From Trileptium ribeirensis (taxonomy: Eukaryota; Nematoda; Enoplea; Enoplida; Thoracostomopsidae), in contig JASANE010009866.1 of assembly GCA_030248225.1 (NCBI GenBank), positions 1 to 64,000 on the forward strand: 64,000 nucleotides of DNA. Reading direction: 5' to 3'. Both the position numbers and the translations under genes were made by a program. Below the pieces are notes generated by a model. The model was given only the letters and a program-made list of their open reading frames with translations, was not told the DNA's origin and ran no database searches. Below are positions 12,673 to 23,467 of this stretch, one piece after another. Position 1 is the stretch's first letter, and each line of letters opens with the position of its first letter.

Positions 12673-14631
12673 ATCCAATTCAGCGAGCATTATATTGTTT
12701 CTACAATATCAACTAGCTGCTTTTGACCTAGGAACAATCTCGACGGTTCTGCGGCTGTGCAACACAAGCCAATAATATTGTAGCGGCAATATTGTTGCTT
12801 CTGCTATTGAAAGTGCAATAAAAGTCAATGTTATTGTAGCAGCAATATTTTACCTTGCGCTATGTTTGCAATAACATAATGCCATAACAAAACTGTTTTT
12901 TACAACATGGTAGCTGCAATAGTTTACGGTGTGCAATTCCTGGACGCACTTCTCTGTGAACGACGCAGTACAAATCATTTGAACGCACACGTTCGTCCAG
13001 TCTCCGCTACGTGCAGCAAAGCCGCTGGATTTAAATATAGAATCTATTAATTATAAAAATGTAGAAAGATTGTTATTCCAGCCAATACCGTAATAGATTC
13101 AGACAATTAACTCAGAAATCACGCACTAAGTGAAACGTCGCATTTTGTATAGGATCCTACCGTTTCTGTAGAGTGGTAAAATGATAAAGTTTGGTTATTT
13201 AAAATCATACCCATAATAAACTGTTTAGTACAGCACTGCATAGACGGATCTTTCATTAACCATTTGATGACTTAAACTTATGATGTAGTTTGTAGTTATA
13301 TGTAAGGTGTTGCGCCTGTAGAAACAAGTAAATTTTAACAAAGTTACGCTTTGATAGCTGTATGCATGACTTTACTATGTTTATTGTACGACAGTTTTTC
13401 TGCGAGCGTAAAAAAACAAAACATGCTGTAGTTACAAATTGCATGAACACTTTTGTTTTGAACGTGCCAAGAAAAAACTACTTTATTTGAATTGTTTATT
13501 TAAGAAACTATTAAAATTATTATAATAGTAACTATTGTTGTAACTGTAACAACTGTTGTTATGATTGTTAGAATTTAAACTATTAAAAGAAACTTTTATT
13601 TAAGCTTGAATCTGGTTATGAATAAGCTACACAGCCGCCTGTTTTATTGGTCTACTAACTCTACTTTATACGTATATATGAATTGCTAAGCATGTTTGCC
13701 AACACCTGTTAGATTGATTACAGGGTGGTTTCAGAATCTAATTTTACCATTCGGCCTTGTGCCCACGACGGTTTGTATTGTTGTACTGTGAGGATATTTC
13801 GAAAGGTCAGACTGTAGTATACTGAGTTCTACGGTACATTTCTGTGTAGAGCCTTACCCGCCAAAACAAATGTAGTTGTTAAGTGCAATGGTAATTTAGC
13901 TATATTTATGCAGTTTCGTGTTGGTTCACGAAAATATTTAGACATAGCTACCTAAATCACGAGTTTTTATAAAAATCGTTATCGAGAACTATATCATTCA
14001 AGCATAAATCGTGCTCGCGGTTGATTTATGCTGTTAGACAAGTGCTAATTTCTAAATTATAGAAAATCTGAGGTGCAGTGTAATGCTAAACGCCAACATT
14101 TTTAGTGATCCTGTTATGTAGCGACTGAGAACGTCTACCCACGTGCAATAATGTTCTTGGTGTTACCAACAAAACTGTGTCGCTAGTTTTTAAGGCAGTA
14201 ATACTTTTCCACCACTATACCTCTGGTGTTCAATACATAAGCATATTTAAAATTACTCTCTGAAATCTATCCCAAATGCTCAAGCTATTATAAAATTTCG
14301 GTCTGACATTCGACTATTCTGACTAACTATTTTTTATGCCAGGGATTGGTTTAATCTCTGCCCCACTTTACTTCTACCTGTCATAGAATTCGACAGTTAT
14401 TGCTCTTCCTCAGTCGTATCGGACAGCTTTAGAGTTCGACGATTATTTCGCTGCTCCAGTTATTCATTAGTTGTTGCACGATTGTCCGTTGTTTACACAT
14501 TCGCTAGCATATTTCTACGGTTATAGTAAGTCAGTGTTATAATGTAGCTTTGGGATTTTGGTGTCACTACCAGGTTACTTCTGTTACGGTAGCGACCTTA
14601 AGGTGTTGGAACTTAAGCACATTTGCTTCAC
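12673..14631. other. Gene-free AT-rich stretch
   Basis: A short diverged duplication containing ATATTGTAGC and GCAATATT lies at 12760-12850. Otherwise I see nothing that can be supported as a gene or RNA. Confidence 0.4.
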
Positions 14632-15345
14632 AGAGGTGTCTCTTGTTATCGGAAACCAAAGCAAGCAACATCTGAGCATCTATTTTATTTGGCGATTATT
14701 GCGGACAGTGACGCGGCTCACGGTCATTTAGACGATACAGAGATTTTGTTTGAAGAAGTAAAGATAAAGACATTGCTGCACCATGATGAGTGTTAAAGAG
14801 GACGTACTCGCCTTCGCGATATTTTAACAGTATTTATCTTTTGTGTTCGGTGATTTGTCTGAGTAGTCAGTTTGGCGGATATATCAGAGGTATCTTTGGT
14901 TATCGGTAACTAGAGCAAGCAACATCTGACTGTCTCTTTCCCCCAAGTAACCCTGAGGGGCGTTGCGTTATAACGTTAGAAAAAGAACAGCTTAGAGCGG
15001 GGGGTTCGGGGGCCCGCAGCCCCCTGACTTAGGCATAGGCTTAGTGTATGTGTCATATAAGGACCTTAGCTTAGGCTAAGACTAAGGCTTAGGCTTAGTA
15101 TATCGAGAACGGCATGGCCTGCATTTTATTTACGCCCTTTTATTTGGGGATTATTGCGGACAGTCGCGCGGCTCGTGGTCATTTAGGCGATACAAAGACT
15201 TTGTTTGAATGATTAAAGATGAAGACACTGCGCGACGATGATAAGCGTTTAAAGAGCACGTGCTCGCCTTTGCGATATTTTAACAGTATTTATCTTTCGT
15301 GTATGGAGATTTACCTGAGTAGTCAGTTTGGTGGATATCAATGAT
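14632..15345. repeat. Diverged local direct duplications
   Basis: A segment of about 210 bp at 14680-14885 (with ATTATTGCGGACAGT and GCGATATTTTAACAGTATTT) recurs at 15130-15345. A 43-bp segment ending GCAAGCAACATCTGA occurs at 14632 and again at 14886. Between the copies is a short GCTTAGG-rich run (15020-15105). Non-coding. Confidence 0.7.
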
Positions 15346-15939
15346 ATGTTGTGGATTTTGTACGTGAGAGCTGTTTGGTGAGAACCGCTGTAAATATAGT
15401 TATTATTGTGTAATGCAGCGCATACTTTTAGGGCTGAGGACCATTATAGTGGAATCGTTTGCGTGTTGATGCGCACACAGTGATAGTATCATGGCCTAGA
15501 GGCTTGACTTAGAGAAGAATTCGAGTACTCTAGGGTATTGATTAAGTTTGAGCCGCATATTGAATTAAAGGATCAGAGTTCATTGCTATTCGTAAAGACA
15601 GTAGCACATCCCTTAAAGTCTAGAGTTTGAATATAACCCATAAAACCCTAGTCCGATTGGAGATTACTATCTTTTTTCGTTACATATGAACATTTCGAAA
15701 ACGTATATATATATTTTCAATCCGTCTAAGTAATGGTTTTCCAAGCAGACATTAAACTTTTTTCCGAGACCATTTCTTTTGCGGGTTGCAAAATAATTAT
15801 AGGCTGGTATGGAAGATGGCGATGTCACTCACTGATCACTCAACATAGTCGAGTCATTGGGTAGCCAGATCACCGCCAAAATCCGGTCACGACATTGTGA
15901 CCCTGTTCCATCTCTGATATGTACGTATATACATAATAG
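15346..15939. other. Gene-free stretch
   Basis: No supported feature. Confidence 0.35.
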
Positions 15940-16290
15940 ACAAATACTCATAGGGGAGACGGCCCCTTTACCAGTCGGGCCCAGCCTGTGCCATATTATC
16001 CCACCCAACGCGCCGAAAGGCTAAATTACAAAAAAATTACGAACAAAATTATATACAAAAATTTTAAGGGAAAATCGGGGACAATTAATTAGGAAAAATT
16101 GTGAAACTGGCGAAATTTTTTCTTGTTCTCCCAGGCCTACCGTGCCACCGCCGTGTGGTCTCCCGCGGTACCATCTGCCCCCTAGCCCGACGAACCTCGG
16201 ACACCTATGACATAATATCTGTCATAATAAAAACCGATACATTCCAGTTTTTGTGGCGCAGTCCTTGGTGGTCCAGGCCTAGTTTGATTG
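15940..16290. repeat. Dispersed CCTC-rich/AAATTGGCAAAA repeat, copy 3
   Basis: GC-rich flanks (GGGGAGACGGCCCC..; CCCCCTAGCCCGACG..) enclose an A-rich core of AAAAATT..GGAAAAATTGTG. This is the same architecture as the other five family members. Confidence 0.4.
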
Positions 16291-17685
16291 GATAAAACTT
16301 GAAAGTTAATAACGGTCTCGCTTTCGGTATTGTGAAGGCTGTATGTTTACTGACTCAGCGGAGGTAACACAAAATGAAAAAAATGGAAATTTTAAGTTTC
16401 TTTGGGTAGGTGGTAACAACCATTAACTCACATAATGTTTCTTTGAATATTTAGCGAATCGTATGTATATAGACTGAAATGTTTTAGGCGATAAGTGTTG
16501 CGATAAAAGGGCAGGGGCTAGGAGAATTTTATTTGAATTTCACCTTCGCGTTGCCTCAAAAATTTTATTTTAATTCAAAACTGCATGTCATTTAATGACC
16601 AAAGAACAAACGTGGTGAGTGGTCTACCGTGCCGTCCGCTACTACTTAATCCAGATTTTAGTGGTTCAAGGCACATCAGTTTGGTTTTCAATAGTTTTTG
16701 TTCCAGCAAGTATATACGTGGGCACCTGAACTACATAGACACATAATAGGGTTAACAGAGCACATTTTTTACATATTATCAATTATTTAGAATCGGAAAG
16801 GGTTTTACAAAAATATACTGTCCATTTTTGTACGAACTGGTGCTTCAACGGTGAAAACAAACAATTTTCCAAGCTAAAATTAAATGAGAAGGAGCCCAAA
16901 ATTGTGGCCGAGGGCAATATCACTAGCACCCGCTTCGTACCAGATGGAACCGAAAATGCCACAAGTTCCAGGACGCCAGCCTTTCCAGTTAGAATTAGCC
17001 AGAAATAAATGATTTTGCTGTGGTAATTAAGAAATATATAATGCTTTTGAAATAGCTAAACTATACTCACGACCTCAATAAAATTGTGTAATCGGCGTGC
17101 TAATATGATACAAACATTGTGTAATGGTTAAAACTTAACATTGTTACATACAGGGCACGTTGCAAAACGTTTCTTAAACAGTGAAAACCCAACGGTCCTC
17201 TCGAAACATTTAGTATATACATATATCGGGAAAGAACGAGGTTAAACCACGATTAATACTAACAAAATTTGTATAAAAATATTGCACACGATGGTCGCGG
17301 TTGTTCAACATTTATGCAATAACAATTTTGCTAGGCCATATGAAATAATGTATTTACGACTGCGTGATTTTAATAACCGCAACTATACATTAACAGGATG
17401 AAGTGGCTTTGTGTCTACTGAAGACATGTGGGTCTATAATAATATACAATTATAATACGATTAAATAGGTAATGAACCCTAAAGATTTATTTCAACTGCA
17501 GCTGCACGACGTACAGGAATGCTATTACACAAGTCCATTCAATGCGGCATTTGCATGCCGCGTAAGCAGACGTGTTACTTCAGTACAAACCTGGCGCTTG
17601 CGTTATATTTTCGTCTTCTTTGGGTCTCTGACAAACAAATTCTCCACCAAAGCAAGTACATATACCACGAGTTGTCGAGAACGCT
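16291..17685. other. Gene-free AT-rich stretch
   Basis: No supported gene, RNA or repeat; open frames here are short and lack exon signals. Confidence 0.35.
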
Positions 17686-18312
17686 CTCCATCCAAATGCT
17701 AAAAGCATATATAAGTTTTGCTCCAACCAAATGCTAAAAGCATATATAAATTTTGCTCCAACCAAATGCTAAAAGCATATATAAATTTTGCTCCAACCAA
17801 ATGCTAAAAGCATATATAAATTTTGCTCCAACCAAATGCTAAAAGCATATATAAATTTTGCTCCAACCAAATGCTAAAAGCATATATAAATTTTGCTCCA
17901 ACCAAATGCTAAAAGCATATATAAATTTTGCTCCAACCAAATGCTAAAAGCATATATAAATTTTGCTCCAACCAAATGCTAAAAGCATATATAAATTTTG
18001 CTCCATCCAAATGCTAAAAACATATATAAATTTTGCTCCAAGCAAATGCTAAAAGCATATATAAATTATGCTCCAACCAAATGCTAAAAGCATATATAAA
18101 TTTTGCTCCAACCAAATGCTAAAAGCATATATAAATTTTGCTCCAACCAAATGCTAAAGGCATATATAAATTTTGCTCCAACCAAATGCTAAAAGCATAT
18201 ATAAATTTTGCTCCAACTAAATGCTAAAAGCATATATAAATTTTGCTCCAACCAAATGCTAAAAGCATATATAAATTTTGCTCCAACCAAGTGCTAAAAG
18301 CATATATAAATT
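17686..18312. repeat. 35-bp tandem satellite, about 18 units
   Basis: About 18 head-to-tail copies of a 35-bp unit contain CCAAATGCTAAAAGCATATA followed by TAAATTTTGCT. Copies are nearly identical, with scattered single substitutions. Each unit includes TGCTAAAAGCA (an imperfect palindrome) and GCATATATAAA, a strong TATA-box match, so the array is a row of about 18 TATA-like sites. The period is not a multiple of three, and open frames across it are translation artefacts. Confidence 0.95.
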
Positions 18313-18542
18313 TAGGATACTTGCAATTTGGCCGTATAAGCCATTTACTTAACAATTTTAGCTGGTTTAGAGATTATTATTTATTTAACTTGTATTAGTA
18401 TTTGATAAATACTAACATATGTTTGTTAAGTGTGAAGCAGAGCACTGATTATCCTCTATAATACAATGATTCGCCTCATATTAGTACGCATTTGTTTTGC
18501 TGTAAATACTGCAGGACGTCAACATAGCCTTTTCACACAATG
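18313..18542. other. Gene-free spacer
   Basis: AT-rich sequence between the satellite and the next exon; nothing seen. Confidence 0.35.
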
Positions 18543-18741
18543 TTATGGTTGTATACTAACTACTGCTGCCAGGTAGGCAGACATGGCCGTCGCCAGAAGT
18601 CCACTCAACAGATCGATTTCACGGTTGCAAGTTGAAAATGTTTCGCAATTGTAACTGGAAAAGACCCAAACTTTATAGGCAACGTCCCATAATATTCCCG
18701 TGACGACGACATTGTTAGTAGAATACAGTATATAAATACAT
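18543..18741 (-). CDS. Candidate last exon of a membrane-protein gene (chemoreceptor-like)
   Basis: A strong acceptor (CTTTTTTGTGTCTAG at 18742-18756) opens a 65-codon frame that ends at a stop codon. The exon begins with one base that completes a split codon. The translation has a Cys-containing stretch (YNCETFSTCNREIDL) and then a hydrophobic helix, LLSGLLATAMSAYLAAVV, right at the C-terminus. A last exon made of a helix followed by a very short tail is the arrangement seen in insect gustatory/odorant receptors. That assignment is inferred from general form only; no diagnostic motif is conserved well enough to be sure. Upstream exons on the minus strand were not resolved. Confidence 0.35.
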
Positions 18742-18749
18742 CTAGACAC

Positions 18750-19928
18750 AAAAAAGGTTTTGATATCAGAAGTGTCAAGCTCATATATTATATATTATGG
18801 CTTTTTAAGTATATAAGTCCTATAAAAATTTCAATGTTCTGAAAGTTTGGTCTGCGAAAGTGAGATTATACGGCTACTTATTTTAGATATATATTTCGTC
18901 AGACAAACTGTGTGCCGCTAACATATATTAATACACACATAAATTAATGGATTCGACATTACATAGCTATCGGATTGTATGAAGAAGAAACTTGTTGAAA
19001 ATTGCTTCACATAATTTTGATACTACTGCGACAATGTTTCTTCTGTTCATTTAAATTTAACATGGACCATCTGTATACTAGTTTCCGGCGAACATGTGAG
19101 TTTGAACTACCAAGTGATTTTCTGATTGATATACTTGAAATGACTGAGCGTTGGTACACCATATCTATTAGAGCAATCGGCGATCTAAAGGTGGCAGTAG
19201 AATTAACTATATGTTCACTGAGGGCGTATCTGCGAGGTCCATTCTGTCGTTTTTGCTTGTAATTTTGCAACGTTATTGACTAAAGAGCCTTTCTTACTTT
19301 AGAATTAGTTTATTATCAAGTACTATCAGGATCTGGTTTTAAATCTTCCATTTTAATTAAGTACTTGAGGAATAGGGCCTGGGGTCTTGTACCTCACCCC
19401 CTTCAGTCTAGAGACGAGTAGTAAAATCAAGGCCTCCCGACTATAGGAATTTCACAACAGGTATATTTTTCAAACGACTGAAGGGGGTGTGGTAGGTCCC
19501 TCAATTTATCGCACATATGTAAAACATGCGATAACGATGACAATTGTAGCCTGTGGGTAGACCTAGTGTGATAAAGATAAAAATATGGAGTCCAAAAATT
19601 ATTATCTTGTCGAGCAGATGGGTGTATCTACCAATAATATTTTTATATACAAGTTTCGTAGTGAATTTAATGCGAGACTAAACTTTGTATGGCCCAGCAA
19701 TAATCCTCTTTTGTCATTCCCAAACAAATCGGTAATCGAACATTTTTGGCGATCTTATCTCCATCTTCAAACCATTTAAAAACGTTTGCGTCACGAGTTT
19801 AAAAGCGTATAATAGTGTTACCGAACATTTTAATGAAATTGTTTTAAGTTGTTGTTGAACATACTTTTACGGAATTTTAATTTGAGGCTTGTCATTCGGG
19901 TGCAGTATAGCATCCGATCTCAAAGTTT
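18750..19928. other. No resolved gene; one region open on both strands
   Basis: Positions 19007-19270 are open on both strands (86-87 codons each). The minus frame has several possible acceptor AGs but no clear donor, and neither product is recognised. It may contain an upstream exon of the gene ending at 18543. The rest holds nothing that I can support. Confidence 0.3.
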
Positions 19929-20430
19929 GTTAGCGAACAAAATGCAGACTATCATAGCGCTTATCGATTGTTGTTCGCGAACATGAATAAGTTATGCAAG
20001 TGCGATATTTAATCCAATTTAATTAGAACAATGCAACACGTCACTGTTCGCGAACAGAGGACCCTGTTTTGTTGTTAGACAACATGGCTGCATTATGCGA
20101 GATTTAATTTGATTTAGTCAGAATAATATTAAACGTAACTGTTCGCAAACAGAAGAGCGTGTTTTGTTGTTCGCGACCACTACGTTGTGCCTTAGTTACC
20201 AGGATGTAATTACTTATCACATTCTTTTTAATATACTTTATCAACATAGTTTACCGTAATGTCCGCGAACACAATGTTTGATAGTTCTGATCATGAACGT
20301 AGGCATTTTATATCCAATACTGTTTTTGCAAAAAAATTTGTTTTGTTCAAAATTTTATTTGCTTTCGCGATGACGAATGTAATTGTTCGCGAACTAATTT
20401 GTGCAAGGGTATAGCAGAGGTTTGCGAACA
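19929..20430. repeat. Cluster of GTTCGCGAAC palindromes
   Basis: The 10-bp palindrome GTTCGCGAAC or a one- to two-base variant recurs at 19973, 20046, 20141, 20169, 20261, 20385 and 20420, roughly every 50-100 bp, in AT-rich DNA where CpG-rich words are otherwise rare. The same word clusters again at 63493-63620. The surrounding sequence shows no clear tandem period, so the palindrome is the conserved part. Confidence 0.7.
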
Positions 20431-21074
20431 TATCCGCTAACATCTTTACGAGTAAGCAAATGTGTTTTGTAACGTGAAACTGACTAGGTCGACGTATTTC
20501 AAGAACGTTGGTTAGTGCAAAGATACATTTTCGAAGAGTTATTAAACAATTCGGCTACGTATTTAAACAGATGAGTATTTAGTTCGACTACATAATGGAA
20601 TTTTGCAACACGAAATGGAAATTTGACTGAATATCGTTCGCGAAAAATCGATGGCAAAACCACAGTTTATTTCATAACAACGGATTGCTGTCCCCGATCA
20701 GTTTTTGCAAAACAGTATTGTGGCTGGGCGTATTTTAAGTTTACTGGCGTATAACTGAATCACATAACATACATCACATTTAGGTATGAAACAGGTATAG
20801 CAAGTCCTATTGATATGTATTTTCGTTGTGTATCGTGAGAAAATGTTACCTGATGGCAACATCATGTGATTTTTCTTAAATGTTTTGAGACTGTTTTTCA
20901 CTCGGATGGCTTTTCATAGATTTTTAAATGTAGACTTTATTCCGAATGGGTAGCAGCGCAGCTAAGCAAAGCAGAATTTCGGGAGGTCGGACATATGCGC
21001 CACGAAGCAACGTTTACATTAGGGATTTGCCTTATAGCTAAGAAAATGAATTCTGAGTGTATATAAAAGATAGT
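20431..21074. other. Gene-free AT-rich stretch
   Basis: Nothing supported. Confidence 0.35.
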
Positions 21075-21610
21075 TGAATACTTACATTTCGTTAAAGTCG
21101 AATATCCAAAACAAAACTCCAATTGTAGAGCACCACATATAGCTATATATAGCGTTGCTTTCTGAACAAAATGAGCCAAATCGTAGCCGAATCGCTCCAG
21201 TGGTTGATGATATAAGGCCAATATGGTGTTTTCGGGGTCCCAAGGGCCCATTTACAACCAATATTAACCCAACCCTACTGAGGTCAGTAGTAACGCAGCG
21301 TATATAGCTATGTAGAGCTTTGCATTCTGAACATAATGGGCCCAATATTAGGCGAATCGCTCCAGTTGTTGAGGATATATGTCTAATTTGGTGTTTTCGG
21401 GGTCCCACTGGTCCATTTTAAAACCCATTTTGACCCAAGCCTGCAGCGTAGGTGACATCGGCAACACCAACATCTACGTAGCTTTATAGAACTAAACTTT
21501 CTGCACAAAATGAGCCGAAATGCGGAGATATGACCATAACGTGTTTTGGTGGGATCCCTAGGGACCCAACCTGGGCCCTTTTAAACCCCCGTTTAAGGGG
21601 AGTTGGAATT
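21075..21610. repeat. Three diverged tandem units of about 180 bp
   Basis: Each unit contains AACAAAATGAGCC or a variant, GAATCGCTCCAGT, GGTGTTTTCGGGGTCCCA and a CCATTT..AACC segment; the third unit is the most diverged. Long minus-strand frames across it are repeat translations. The 3' flank (to about 21900, with CCACTCACTCACTCATAATTCAA) resembles the right part of the element at 33.1-33.9 kb. Confidence 0.65.
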
Positions 21611-22197
21611 GGTTTTTCGTCTAACTAAAGGGCACATATAGGGATTTCAAGCTTTCGAATGAGGTATACGACGATCTGCCTGTCAGAAGTTGAGTTATGC
21701 ACGTCACACGAAAAAACCCACAACAGACGCTGCCAAATTTCACACTCCTGGCTAGTAAGAATTCTTCGCTTCGATTGTTCCACTCACTCACTCATAATTC
21801 AAAAATGGGGTTTCCGAGACACCGCTCAATGCGTAACCCAAAAATACTCAGTAGTCTAAGAGTTAATATGCAGTCTCGTAGCACATAGATTTCTGGTTTG
21901 TTATCAATAAAGATCATATGTATCTATATATACATATATACGTATATATATTTATGAGAGGCGAGGGATTTTATTATTTGTCTGCATGTGTTTGTCTTTG
22001 AACTCTGTCAATCTCTCAAAAGTATTACAGATACACCCCAGCCATATATATTCTGAATCAGCAAAGTCCAACTTAGGTTGTGAACGTATTTTTATGGAGC
22101 ACAGTTTGGGGGTTAGCTAATTATGTATTAGCTTAAGTACTGAGTTAAATGCTGCACTTTTGGATGTATACATTAAGGCAGTCAATCAGTAGGCGAC
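21611..22197. other. Gene-free stretch with a TA-rich microsatellite
   Basis: Holds an ATATATAC/GTATATAT run (21920-21950); no gene. Confidence 0.4.
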
Positions 22198-22680
22198 GCT
22201 TCAGCAGGAGGAGCGTGTTCTATTCCGCGAGGACCGTGTTCTGTTCCACCGACTATCTATATATATAAGAGGCGACGCTTCAACAGGAGGACCGTGTTCT
22301 ATTCCACCGCTATGCAAGCGTTTTTTCATTAGCTTCTAGCGTAGTGTTTATTTAGTTATTTAGTTATTTATTGTCACTCATAAACGCAACCTTCACGCAG
22401 TCATTATTATGCGATGACGCAATTATATATACGCGCATTCATCTCTTTATGACGGAACGTTTCACTCTTCCATAATTCATTCATTTTTTGCGCATTATTT
22501 TCCAATTCAAGTTACAAAATGCCAAGACGACGAAGATGTGGTGATTCGGATCGATCCACGGCGGCTTCTACCGCTAACAGTCGATCCAGAGACAATGTGA
22601 CTCACTTTGTTTTGTATAGTATTATTTCTTTCGATAATCTCTTTTTCATGGTCGTGATGTGCCATAGTGTGGTGCAATGA
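22198..22680 (+). mobile_element. Possible 5' fragment of a Helitron
   Basis: The sequence TCTATATATATAAGAGG, preceded by A at 22255, matches the usual Helitron 5' terminus. A 50-70-bp segment (GGCGACGCTTCAACAGGAGG..GTGTTCTATTCCACCG) just inside it is duplicated at 22198 and 22271. A short frame starting ATG at 22519 begins with a very basic MPRRRR segment followed by a Ser/Thr/Arg stretch and then stops at 22680. This looks like the start of a truncated coding region. No Rep or helicase motif and no 3' hairpin with CTRR were found, so the assignment rests on the terminus only. Confidence 0.3.
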
Positions 22681-23467
22681 AAAGAATGAGTAATGTGCTG
22701 TGTGAATAAGATAGGCGACACCCTTCTTTGATCATTTTTTACCCTTCGCTGCTAACGTTTCTCCGCCTTTTGGTGAAGCAGTGGCTACCAGCTGGAACAC
22801 CGACGTCGCCCAAGTGTACAGTAACACAGATTTCCTACATAGTTTCAAGACGCCGGAGCTACTTTTTTGTGGCTAAACACTTTATGATGAGTAACGTGGT
22901 ATAAATTCAGTTTGTATGGCGGTTTTGTGTAAATTTTGTGTAGTCAAAATGTACATTTGAGTTGTATTATTACGGCCGAATCATCGAATTTATTCAATTT
23001 TTTCCATGATGCCTAAAACTTATTTTACATTGCGCCGAAAGCGCATAGCGTCCGGTCCTTGCCGTCGATGCGAGGACATGGGTTCGACATTGGCACTGCA
23101 GTTCATAACTGCCTTTGACAAAGCCATGGCTAAGCTGAGAGCACTGCTTTAAATCTCAATTAACATGCGTCGTTGAGCTTTCCGAATCTCGCATTATAGC
23201 GCGCGAATTACATTCGGACATTATATTTACGGAGGGACGTCCGAGAAAGAAGGCAATATTAAAAACAACAAACATTTTTTACACTCCTGTGCAATAAAAT
23301 TGTCACCTGTCAAGAGAACACATCATAGGTCATAATGTGTGTATTAATCGAATGATTTTTCGTGCTTTGAAAAGAAATCAGAGTTCATATGGTCTGTCTG
23401 TATGTAAGTTCTCTATACCATCGCCTGAAAGAAAGCAGGGTATTGGTTCATAATGATGAAAACAACT
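22681..23467. other. Gene-free stretch
   Basis: A 46-codon ATG frame (about 23010-23150) is open but unrecognised. Nothing else is supported. Confidence 0.3.

Noticed and set aside
15020..15106. GCTTAGG/TTAGGC run as an interstitial telomere
   Set aside because: Units are irregular and mixed in orientation (CTTAGGC, GGCTAAG, ACTAAGG), not a (TTAGG)n or (TTAGGC)n array.
17580..18312. 35-bp repeats as a CRISPR array
   Set aside because: Units are contiguous with no spacers and the context is eukaryotic; it is a tandem satellite.
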